Assembly (NCBI RefSeq): GCF_029962835.1
Contig: NC_080577.1
Span: 248,001 to 312,000, forward strand
Direction of reading: 5' to 3'
Length of the DNA stretch: 64,000 nucleotides
From: Magnolia sinica
Lineage: Eukaryota; Streptophyta; Magnoliopsida; Magnoliales; Magnoliaceae
The position numbers were made by a program, and so were the translations under genes. Positions 26,801 to 38,800 of this stretch are shown here, piece after piece. Position 1 is the first letter of the stretch; each line of letters opens with the position of its first letter. The notes below the pieces were generated by a model. The model saw only the letters and a program-made list of their open reading frames with translations, had not been told where the DNA came from and did no database searches.

Positions 26801-29800
26801 GGCATTAGATGATCGATTTGGAACTGATATAAACAGAGGCATTAACTGAAGTTACTGAACAGGAAATCAGATAATGTGTGCCATCAATGTTTGCAGTCCT
26901 CTTTATGCATGTTGGCAGATTTAGAATGGAAGAAAAGCATAGAAGTGGAAGAGGAAGTCACGTATTATGGAACAATCATGCGGAAGTCAAACTATGGACT
27001 TACAATGCAGAGAATGCCAAGGAAATAAGTGAAGCTGGAAATTTGAATTCAAAACTCCTACATTTAACATTGACATATAAAACAATGTGTCCACGGTGGC
27101 TGCTAAACATTGGACATATAAAACATTAGCATTTTTTACATCATGATAGCACATAAAGTTAGATGCTAACAAAAGAATTGTGCATCTATGCTACTCTTGA
27201 AATATTATATTCATATGTAAGAAAATTTAAAGACATTTCAGGTCATTCTTGGAATCTTCTGTCTTCGTTCCAACTTAAGCTAACATATGGCTTTGCCTAT
27301 TCTACTATATCATTTTGAGATCCATATTATGTGGTCATGAAAATGTTGAAATGCATATGAGCACATGCACATTTGCACAATGTGTACAAACCAATGTCAA
27401 ACGGCTTAAATTTGACTCCGAAATTGACCCATCAATCTCCGAGTTTGACTTGTTCAATTCAAAGAGACTCACAGATTTTAAAAAAAAACCTGCTGTTTTG
27501 ATCATTGGGTCAGTGTTGACAAGGCAACCTCAGCAGCCAAACCAAGTCAACTTGGCCAATGCTCAGGTTAATCAGTGAGTTTCAAACTGTCATATGCTTG
27601 GACTAATGTAGCGTACCTCTCCATCTGGTGAAAAGCTCAGTGCTGAAATCACAGCAGTGATCATTGTATCTGACACTCCCCCAAGTAAACTCGGAAGTCC
27701 TGGAGGTCCACTTGCATCCAAAACCTTTATTTTTGTCACACTACATAATAAAGAAGTGTAAGTTGCTGGGGGTGAAATAACGTGATATTTACCCAAATCT
27801 CAAAAACACGGAAATGTCAAAGAATCAGCATGTTTTGACATGGCTTTGACATTGAAAAATAAGTTAGAAGGTGATTTGAGACAACCAGAGGCATTTTATG
27901 ATGAAGACAGGCTGACACTCCTGTATTCAGTGCCAACATGTAACCATGGTGCTTCGAAATTTTGAAGTGTCCAGTACCATATATTCTATTCCACACCTCA
28001 AATGTTAAGTCTAAGGCGTGGGCTATTTATTTCATTTCAAAACCTCAAAATAACAAAGCCACCCTTCAAATAACAGAGCCACCTTTCAAAATAATAATAA
28101 TAATAATGATAATAATAACAACAAAGCCACCCTTCAAATGCTTCTTTAGATTCTACCTAAGATGTGGGGCTCTTATATTATGAAAATATTGAAACCACCA
28201 TCTGGAATTTAAGGCACTGAAAGAAACCCCGAGGAACTCTGATGAAAAGAGGAAATGGAGGATCCAAATAATGAAAGAGGATTCTGACCACAAAAAAAGT
28301 TTTAGAAACCATTTCTTATTCTTTTTTCAATTTTTACTAAAAGCAACTCGTGGAAAAGGAATTGTCTTTAATGCCCTACAATTTGAAGACAAACGAAACA
28401 AAGCCTAAATATCTACATTTTTTTTTCAAATACCTTTGCATATCATAAATACGAATAGTAGCACTGCAGATATCTCCAATTGCATCGCCAACAGCCAACC
28501 GTGTTGATGCCTCATTCAGAGCTACCATTGGAAAAACACGTACAACTTCTCGTAATGCTGCCATGGAGCTTTGGAGACAAGCTCTGCGCATGACAGAGTT
28601 CCCATGGTCCATAGTCTGCAAAATAAAGTTTACAGCCTGCAAGATAAACACTCTCTCTGTAAAATAAAGTATAGAGCCTGAAACAAAGATGTGTGCACAC
28701 AAGCAGTCAGACAAAGACACACACAAGCACACCGACACCCATGCCCACTCATGCACGCACGCATGCATGCATCCGTGCACACGAACGCACGCACATGCAA
28801 ATGCACACACCCACACAACATGCAACACGCACACACAGACACATGCACACAACACATGTGGGCACGTGCACACACACAATTTATTGTAATCCACGTATCG
28901 CATAAAATTAGCAAAAACAAGCCATAAGAAGGTATACCAAGCATTTGAGATTTGTTTTTAATCCATGCATCAAGAAAGAAACCAAGATGAAAATAGAACC
29001 TGGCAACTTCGACATAATCTTTTCTTTCTTCATATCCTATAGTTTGAAAAAGGTAGCTTGCACCACATATCCGAGTCTAGACTGTAGGTTCAGAGAAATC
29101 GTACTGTGAACGATAACCTCTAAGCGCCCTACTGTGCAAGAAATATAGGTGTCTCGTGTAAGTGTATAAAATCATGATGCATACACACTTGACGTCTGAC
29201 TCCTCTAAAAACAATGGCAATATGCCATTACTTTGATGCCTTGATTCCAAGAATCTCACAGGAAAATCAAGCAAACATGAGGGCAAGGACAGATGATCCT
29301 TAATACAATGGGAATGGTCGAGGTACATTTGCAGTCAGCGATGAAGAATTTCAATGTGAATGGGGTGAAAAAACATCCAATTACATAATCTTTTTAATTG
29401 TACAGTTTTTTGTATCATCTTATATTATTAGTTTGTCCTTGGTTCTAGTAAAGGTTCTAACTTCCAACTATGATACAGAATGTCTGGAATTGGACTGCAA
29501 CAGAGGGAAAAGGTCACTATATGCCATTTTTTCCAAATTATATCCATATGTCATTTCCTATTACATATTTTCCAAATTATCTTGTTCAGGAATTCAATTC
29601 TCTAATTTTAGGCCTTTTTATGAATACTTAATATATTCTAGCTGGAGAGATGAAGATTTTATTTTTTTTTTTATTTTTTTTTTATTTTTTTTTTGAGAGA
29701 GAGAGAGAGAACGATAATTTTATTAGAAGACTCGCAAAAAGTGAGAAAAGAATACAAACCCGACAGAAAAAACAGGACTACTCAAAATGGGAGGGCAGCT

Positions 29801-32800
29801 AAGGCTGCCTTTACATAGACCGCCCATTCTGACACAAGGTGTTTAACTGGGGAGATGAAGATAGAACTCAACCCCGCAAATGAAGTCCATTACAGTATAT
29901 AATGATAACTACAAATCCAGTTTGAAGGGGGGAATTCAAAATAATAGGAAAGATTAAGGGGCATCATGACTCGCGTGGCTCTATCCCTGAACAGTCTCAG
30001 AAACTATCCCAAGTTCTAGCATTTCATAAATTCTGGGCTACCTCTCTTCAGAAGTAACTAAACTCACAAGTGACCTAAAATAGCATATCCTATTCACATC
30101 TCCCAACTATATGCAACCTATCACTGAAAATCACCTAGCCCGTGCACAAAATTCAATGCATGGATTATTATTCACATTGAGAAACAACCATAAATTGGTG
30201 CCTAACCAGAAGTTTTCCCAAGTTATGGAACTTGCAATGCCCAAACAACTTCTAATATTCAGTTAACAATGAGCCTTGAGTCAAAAGAAAAGCTTCAAGA
30301 ATCATCCAACTAGGTTCTCTGTGGCCTTCTCCAGCTTCTCCAAGAGGCATCCAACTTATGACACATCCCCCATCTTTTTCTAATAAATTTCATATACATG
30401 AATAAAGAATATTGTTAACATTATTGATTTAAGACCATGTTTGAAATCACGCAAACCTAGAACTTCTGGTATAGGGTTCTTTGAGTGTCTCACTGCCTTC
30501 AGCTGGAGTCGCACCATCAAGGAGGGAGAATCTCTCTCCATGTTGAATAGAGAAAATAAGTTAAACTTATTCATCAACTCACAATGGCCATATAGCATCT
30601 AAAAAAAAAATCTGTGTATGATAAGAGAAAGATCCTAGTATTCAAACAAATAAAAAATAAAAGAAAGATCCTAATCTAAACTTAATCTCAACCACAAACT
30701 CTATTAAAATTCAGCAGTTCATTATCCCAGGAAAAGGGGTTCTTGTAGGGGAATGCATTGCATGTTTAGGGTTTAATTTATTTGTGTCTATTATGCATTA
30801 AGTAACATCATATAGAGTTGTTTAAAGGTCTATAATTTCTGATATAGGCTGCTGAATTTTCTGCTATCAGAAAATCCGCATATCTCTTTGCTGGATTTTC
30901 TGTTGACAGATTTTTTGGACAGATAGGTTGCTGGAAATTAAGTAGTATTATGTCGTTTTCTCCATATAGAGTCCTATAGGAGCATTTAGTCATATTTAGG
31001 CGCATATAGTCATAGTAGAAGGTCCTTAGATTGAGTTAGTAGTTGTATGCCCACAAGTACGGGTCGTGGTTTTGGCTTGCACCCTACACTAAACATGGAG
31101 CAATTGCAAGAGTCAATGAACAAGCTGACCCAACAGTTTGAGTCTTTGGGTAGGCGCTTGGAACAACGTATGGACCAACGCTTTGAGTAACTTGATATGC
31201 GCATTACCCAGCAAGAGACCTCCGCGAGGGCAAACCCCACCATTGGGGAAGATACTCAATCTCAGGCAGGTGGTCAGGAGGATAGACCAAGGAATGGAGG
31301 TGGTCAAGGAATCGGTTATGGGCGCACACCCGTGCACCCACCCCGTGAGGTACATCAAGACCACTATGACCCTGATGCGCAACTTCTCAAAGGAGTTAGA
31401 ATAGATGCTCACACGTTTGATGGCCACTTTGACTCTAAAGCTTTTCAGGATTGGTTAACAGACATGGACCACCTTTTTGAGTCGTACAACATGTACGGCC
31501 TTGTGGCTAGAGAGAGTGCACCAGAGGCTAGTTTAAAGTTACCCACTGAGGCCATTCCGGTAGTAGATGAGTTTCGTGATATCTTTTCTGATGATCTACC
31601 GGATGAGTTTCCCCCTGTGAGGGATATACAGCACACCAGGACGTGGGACACCGTACTACCTATAGCCGAGTTTACGTTTAATAGTTCGGTCAATAAGTCC
31701 ACAAGTCTAAGTCCTTTTGAAGTCGTTACTGGTTATAAACCTAGGAAACCTATTGATTATGTCCCTATATCACTATCCCATAGGCCGTTAGAGTCTACAG
31801 AGTCTTTTGCGCATCACATTCATTCATGGCATCAAGAAATCAGGCAGAAGATCATGACTAGTAATGAACATTACTCACTTTCTGTAGACCAACATAAACG
31901 TTTCAAGGAATTCAATGTAAGGGACTCTATGATAGTCCGCATCAGGCCAGAGCGGTACCCTCAGGGAGTCATTCGTAAAATATACGCGCGTAGCACTGGA
32001 CCATTCAAAATTATAAAACGAAACGGTCTCAACACGTATGTGGTGGATCTTCCACCTTCCATGGGAATTAATTCCACATTCAATGTGGAGGATCTAGTTG
32101 CATTTTAGGGGACCACTGATACATTGTCCATCTTGTACGGCCTATGGGAGGAGATAGAGGATATTCTGGACTATCAGATAATATCCATATCGGACAGCGG
32201 GTTTCAGAAGTTATTGGTCAAGTGGAAGTCACGCCCAGCTTCAGACAATACGTGGCTCACTGAGGAGGAGCTTCAGAGACGATCCTTACATCTCGAAGCG
32301 GTTCAAGAGTTTTGTTTCACCAGTGGCGAAACCTTCGCAGCCGGGGAAAATTGATAGGGACATCTCGCGCACATACACGCCCCCTTACGCACGTAAGCAA
32401 GGAGGGCCCCACCATCGATCTGAATCAATGACGATGTCCAAGGAGGGCCTCTTAGTTAGAGGGCTGCGTTTTGGTTCGTTGGAGTGGACCCGATAGTCAT
32501 GTGAATCCCATCATGGGTTCTCATGATCATGGCCCACTATTCCAATTAATTTAGTACTTTGGGTTTTGCTTATTATTGTTATTAGGAGTATCATCGACGG
32601 TTTATATTGCTTTGATTAATTGTTATTTTTTATTACTTCGTCGCCAAGCAATAGGTTGCGCACATGGCGCGAGTTTTAGGGTATAGGGTTTTCTTATAAA
32701 TAAGCACCCCTTGTAGGTTTTTTGTCTCATTGAAGATTAATAAAAATTCCTGCGTTTTTTCTACTCCTCTGAGCCTCTGAGTTGTGGAAATCCAATTGGG

Positions 32801-35800
32801 TGTGAAACTCCCCCTTCCTCGAGGGGTTGACTATCATGGTACGAAGCCACATCTATCCCGATTTGCCTCCACCTTCTACCATCCATAAATCTCCTCCTAC
32901 AATCATCTACGCTCCAAATCCCTCCTTTATTGCAGCAGTTTTTCTCTATACAGCAGAATTCCAGAATCTGGCCCTGCAGGAGGGTTGAAACTTCGGCGGA
33001 GCACCACACACAGATTGTATATCGGATCGGCCTGAAAATTGGAGGTTTTGGAGCCCACCCCTAGCCGACCAAACTCAAGAAGTCGGTTTCCATTCGGGTC
33101 CCACAGGCACGTGCGGCCAGGCCCCTGTGCACGTGCGGCAGGTCTGGCCCGTTATCCACGCATGTGGACTGTCGCCAGGTTCAGTTTTTTCCCTCTTTCA
33201 TTCCTCTATTGCTTATTTTCCATAACCCTAACCCTAGATTGCATTAATTCCAATTTATTTGCCCTTTTTTCCTAACCCTAGGGTTCTATGAATTGAAACC
33301 TTTGAATCCCTTGGATTTGGAACATATTTCTGTGCATGTGTGGATGAATATACTTCCCTTTGAGTATTGTTTGGTCCATAATTTTTAGTGATCCAACCCT
33401 AACATGTGTAGGCCTGGACCCGCATAGATTCCCCTTGCTTGAATGTTTGAGCTTTTGTGTGGGACATTGAATTTTTATGTGATTGTTTCTGAATTAGTAT
33501 GATCTAAAGCTTGAGATCTTGCACATCATAGTTAATTTTCATGTCCTACATCAAATTGGTATCAGAGCGGGAGGTCTCGTGTTCGAGACTCCTCACCAGG
33601 GGTGATTAATGCAGGGGCATTTTCACACCGGGCTCGAGTGGGATCGCCTGTGTGATGCAGGGACACACTCGGGGTGGGCGAAGCCCACGGGGAGGTCTCG
33701 TGTTCGAGACTCCTCACCGGGGGTGATCAATGCGCATTTCACACCAGGCTCGAGTGAGGTAGCTTGTGGGATGCGGGGACACACTCGGGGTGGGCGACCC
33801 ATGTGATTTGGCCATTTGGGGCACACGAGGGGGGTTCGGCCGAGGTCCTAACCCATGAGATGTGAGGCCCAGGCTATGAGATAAAGGGATTAATTTGTCA
33901 TACTCTAACAGTTCAAACTTTTTTAATTCGAGCTTTTAGAACAAGTGGTTAATTGTCCTGCATCAGAGTGTGATTTTCAAGAAAGCTGATCTTCATGGTT
34001 GGGCCCCCCATTTTCAAGGTATGAATGTCCTGAACAAGTGGCAGGTTAGTGGAATAGTTGGCACAGCACCTCAAGTTGCAGTGCCTTTGCTTGTAGGTGA
34101 TTGGATACCAACCCAGAAAATGAAATAGTCCTCAAGGAAGACATGCAATTTCATTTACTTTTTGAAGTTAAAAGCCTAGCAGCTCTTAAAGCAAGGATGT
34201 TGTATGTCATACCTTTAGTAAGTGTAGATGTAGTCATATGCACATTAGAGATAGTATTTATTTTCTACATCAATTATCATATCCATTTCGTAACATATTT
34301 GACATTTTCAACCCTTCCAAAAAGACATTCAACAGTTTTAATGATCAATGTTTTGAAACCAAAGGATTGTTGTTACAAAGTGACACTCAACGCACGACGG
34401 TCTGCTCCTGTCTCATGTCCGGCAATCTTGACATCCTTGGTTATCATCCAAGTAGATCCATAGGAAATATCTAAATATTAAAATTGTTTTTTTAATGAAA
34501 ATATTGCATTTGGTTTAGCTGCTTGCATATCGCATTTTACATTTCAGTTCAACAACTTGAAGAGTTCTCTAACTACATATTTCTTTCTGATTAGCAATGG
34601 AAACACCAGCTCCTATTATGCCCTCCAACTTATCAACATGGCATGCATACATGACAAACAAGGGAAAAGAAAAGGTCGTCCAAGTTTATAAGATTGTGAC
34701 CAGCAAAAATGGACCAATTAAAACCAACTGGTTCGATCATAAAATGTTGCATCTTTAACTTTCTTCACATCTGCAGTAAGTCTTCTATATGGTAAGAGGA
34801 GAAGGTTTACTTAAGAATTCCATCACATGAAGAATGTTGATTGGATGCACACATACAGTTAAAAAAAATTAGTAAATGGAGAGGCACCCAAGACATGTGA
34901 CTGACATGGAAATTGGCGATTGAATACATGCAATTGACAAGGAAGATGTGCCACAGTCAATGCAAGTAATGATCAAGATGGCATTTATATTTCACAACAA
35001 ATTTAAGTGATAGAACAGTGGCATGGGAAGTACAAAATCACTATTCACAGCAACATTGACTGTTGAGAGCTATTAACAATAGCCATCGAAAATGCATACT
35101 GTTTAAAGTAGCTGGTTGTGCAGACCTTATCAAGGTGCAGAGACAAGGGTTTTGGAGAACCACGAACAACCCTGATGAGTGTCATGAGCGAAATTAAATG
35201 AACAGGTGAATCCGAAGCAGTAGCCCAAATCTGGCTTTCTATTACATTTAGAAATCCAATTACATCAGCCATTGCTAAACTTGGAAGAAGAATCCCAACC
35301 AAAGTCTCCCGAATAGTTACGGCCAAAGATGGATTTTGCATGGCATTGTTAGCTGGTGCACCACTTACGCACTCTATTTGGAAAAATATGTCGCCAATCA
35401 AACGAGGTATTTCAGGACCAATACACGCCTTCCATGTACTTTCCATCCCTTCTGCGAGGAGTTCAGCTGCTGTTGAACTATATTTGTCACTCATTGCCAT
35501 AACCAGCTTCATCAATGGATGAACAACCAATTTACCAAGACTTGGCTTCACAATGCTTGGATACCAAACAGCTAGTGCCGCTGCCACAATAATATGAGAG
35601 GCCATTGCATCTTGGCTCGTTCCCCCAATACAAGAAATCCAGTCTTCCATTTCAAATGATTCCAACCATGAAAGTATGCTGCATTCGTCATCCTGATAAC
35701 CCCCTTGTGTTTCACTGACCCCCTGGCCATGCAACAAGCTATTTGTAGATGTCTCACCTGTATTTTTACAAATGTTTACTCCAACTCCATTTATGTGGCT

Positions 35801-38800
35801 CGAATGAAGTGCATGCTGAATTAGTTTTGGACCATAAAGGGGAAGCGGAATAGACCGTGAGGCGGCACAATGGAATAAAGAGCGTGCAGCCATACGCACG
35901 TGCTCACTTGGATCTTGCCAGAAACTCACCAACAGCTGCAATAGTTTATTACATTAGATAGAGAACCCCTGATACAAAATCCTGATAATGGTGGTGGTGG
36001 TAGAGGTGATGGTGGTGAGGAGGATGTGACAGACCAACATAGTTCCATGGATATTTAGCATTGAAGATAGCATACGAAAGTGATAATACAAAAGATGCAG
36101 TTGTTAATAGACAACACAAGATAGCATATTAAAAATGATAGAAGTGAGTGGGTGAAGGGCATTACTATTGACAAAAAAAAAAGAAAATAAGAAAAGAAAC
36201 AGAATATGTCATAACAAGAATTGATATCAAAATGCATCACCCAACATGTCCAACAACAAGAAATTCAGAAAATTAGTTTCGATTGAAGTTCATTGTGGTT
36301 TACAATAGTCACAAGCTGATAGTTAGAACAAGAAATGGCATAAAAACCCTACTTAACTTAAGGAAGTCATCTGGATAGAGGAACATGTTGCACGCTTGCC
36401 AAAGGCTATGATCAACAACATGATCTTCATTTAAATGATACTTTTAGTCATGTGGTCAAACCTACAAACATGCACATTGTTCTCAATGTTGTTGTTCTAA
36501 AGGTTGGCTTATTCAACAACTTAATTCAAGAATGTCTTTATTCATGGCATTCTATATGAAGAAGTCTTCATCATCATCATCTAAGCCTTATCCCAATTAA
36601 TTGGAGTCACCTACATGAATCCTTTTCTACTATTTCAATCTATCAAGGGCCATACCTTTAGTTAGATCATAGGTCATCAAGTCTTTTCTTACTACCTCCA
36701 TCAACATCCTTTTGGGCCTTCCCCTACAAAGAGTCCAAGACACTCATCCTAACTACTGCATTCTTGGTCTCCGTTGCACATGACCAAATCATCTAAGTCT
36801 ACTTTCCTTCGTATTATTACCTACTAGTGCTGCTCCCAAGCAGTGTTTTAAATAGTAACGAGATTGTAGCATAGCATTCACCCCTTTGAAGTGTAAGGCA
36901 TAAGCTACATAGCGTGTAGCGTAAGCTACATTTTACTTCTAGATTTTTTGGTCAAGGTTGCGCTTGGTTGCACCAATTTCATGATATTGTGCAACAAGTT
37001 AGACTGATTAATAATGAAATTTAACAAAATTTCATGATATTTAGTGCAACCAAACACAACTGGAAGTAAAAGGAAGGTGCAATGATTAAGTATAAAGATA
37101 AAGACGGAGCAGCTAAATTGATTTATATTGTTTTTTTGTTTCAAAGAGAGAGAATGTGAAATTTTATATTGTTACTTGTAATATTTTACTAAAAGCATTG
37201 AAAAGATTAACTTTTATTTTTGAAGTTGTAACTAATTTTTATTGAAAATAGAAAAATTGTAACAAATCATTGAAAACATTATTCGATTTTAATGTTGTTG
37301 TGAAAAATAACTTGTAATGTGAGCTATGTAGTGTGTAGCGTAGTTTATGTAGGGTGTAGCATATGCAAATTATCGTGTAGCATAGATTACACACGACTTA
37401 AGCTATTTTCATGACCCATGTAGCATTAAAGCTAAGCTAAGCTATGTTACATAGCATAAGCTACACGCTACATAGCATAGCTATTTAAAACACCGCTCCT
37501 AAGTTCCCATGAATGCATTCATATCTAATTCTATCCTTCCATGTCCTGCCACTTATCCACCTCAACATCCTCATTTCATCTATCACTCATCCTATGAACA
37601 TATTGTTCCTTAACTACCCAACATTCTATCATAAAGCATGGCTGGTCTTATAGCGATCCTATAAAATCTCCCTTTTCAGTTTGAGTGGTACAGGATGATC
37701 ACGTGAAACTCCAGAGACAGATCTCCATTTCTTCCACCGAGCTTGAATCCTATGGGCAGCATCCTTCTCAATCTCTCCACTCCCATGAATTGTTGTTAAC
37801 AAAAGTTATCAAAAGTGTCGTTTTGGGAAACTTCTTGGTCATGAATACTAACTAATTCCTCATTTTCGCTCCTGTAGTTACTAAATTTGCACTCCACATA
37901 TTGTTTTAGTCCAACTATTTTTAAATCATTTAAATTCTAAAGCACCCCTCCATAAATCTAGCTATACATTTACGCCTTCCCTCGCCTTGTCAATCAAAAC
38001 TATGTCATTTGCAAACAATGTACAACATGGGATCTCTTCTTACAAATGCCCCATTAACTCGTCCATAACCAGTATGAAAAGGTACAAGCTCAATGTGGAC
38101 CCCTGGTGCAAGCCTATAGTAATTGGGAACTCACTTGTCTCTCCACTAGTGGTCCTCACATATATTACCTCTCCCTCATACATATCCTTAATCATGTCAA
38201 TATAACCTTGATGAGGACATCCGAGGACCATACCAAAGGAGGGCTAAGCCAGTCTCCTTATGGCTAGATGACCCTTACATCCACTTGTCCCAATTCACAT
38301 TTTTTAGCCATGTTAAAGACCCCATATGCATGTCCATGCATCTTTGAGGACCCCACACTAGAAAGATGCATGTGGGCTGCATATAGGAGCCTAATAGACA
38401 CATCGAATCATTGGATCGAGTGGACATGATGATCAAACCGTTGAATTTTGACCGTGAACCATTCTGACAATTGGATCATCATCATCAGACATCTTGATCG
38501 TGGACCTCCATGGGCCACAGAATAGTTTAATTGTTTGGTTTGTTTACATGTTTTGTTATTTTTTATATGGCTTATATTTGTGTTAAGATTAGTGAGTTAT
38601 GAACAACTTTTATTTCTTTAAGCGTCTTTATGTTGAGAATCTTATCTACAAGCGCCTTTTTGTAAAAGGTCTTTTTTGATACCATAAAAGGTTGGACGTC
38701 TACATCCTAGCCATTATGCATGTTATAAATGAAAGAGATTTCTCTCCTTTTGCTTTGAGATTGAGCAAAAAAATCCTCATGTGATTGGATTGGTAGCGCG

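Larger units (their letters stand above)
31020..33553 (+). mobile_element. Chromovirus (gypsy) derivative, internally deleted, 3' LTR present
   Basis: Antisense to the host gene. It retains the gag start (from about 31050), a short PR-RT linker, the C-terminal part of integrase, the chromodomain, a polypurine tract (GCCGGGGAAAAT) and a 3' LTR at 32352-33553. Protease, RT, RNase H and the integrase core are absent. No matching 5' LTR is visible upstream, so the element is truncated near 31020. Confidence 0.82.

Noticed and set aside
28080..28140. CRISPR-like short repeats
   Set aside because: Only two imperfect copies of 'aaagccacccttcaaat' around an AAT microsatellite in a plant intron; no spacer structure.
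28376..28903. A 175-residue protein with a cysteine-rich N-terminus
   Set aside because: The N-terminal half is translation of the CA-rich repeat in the intron; only 28434-28636 is coding.
28689..28905. His/Thr-rich proteins on the plus strand
   Set aside because: Frames of an ACAC/CATG low-complexity tract, with three overlapping open frames of the same repeat.
33556..33640. A tRNA gene (GTATCAGAGC...GTTCGAGACTCC)
   Set aside because: No cloverleaf with acceptor stem forms, and the same core recurs in a dispersed repeat. The first motif is a retrotransposon primer-binding site.
34101..34463. A 120-residue plus-strand protein
   Set aside because: No recognisable domain, AT-rich codons, inside an intron, and only modest length; nothing supports translation.
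35045..35941. A stand-alone 298-residue gene on the minus strand
   Set aside because: Its ends are splice sites and both sides continue in phase into other exons of the WD40 gene; the residues beyond the sites are intron translation.
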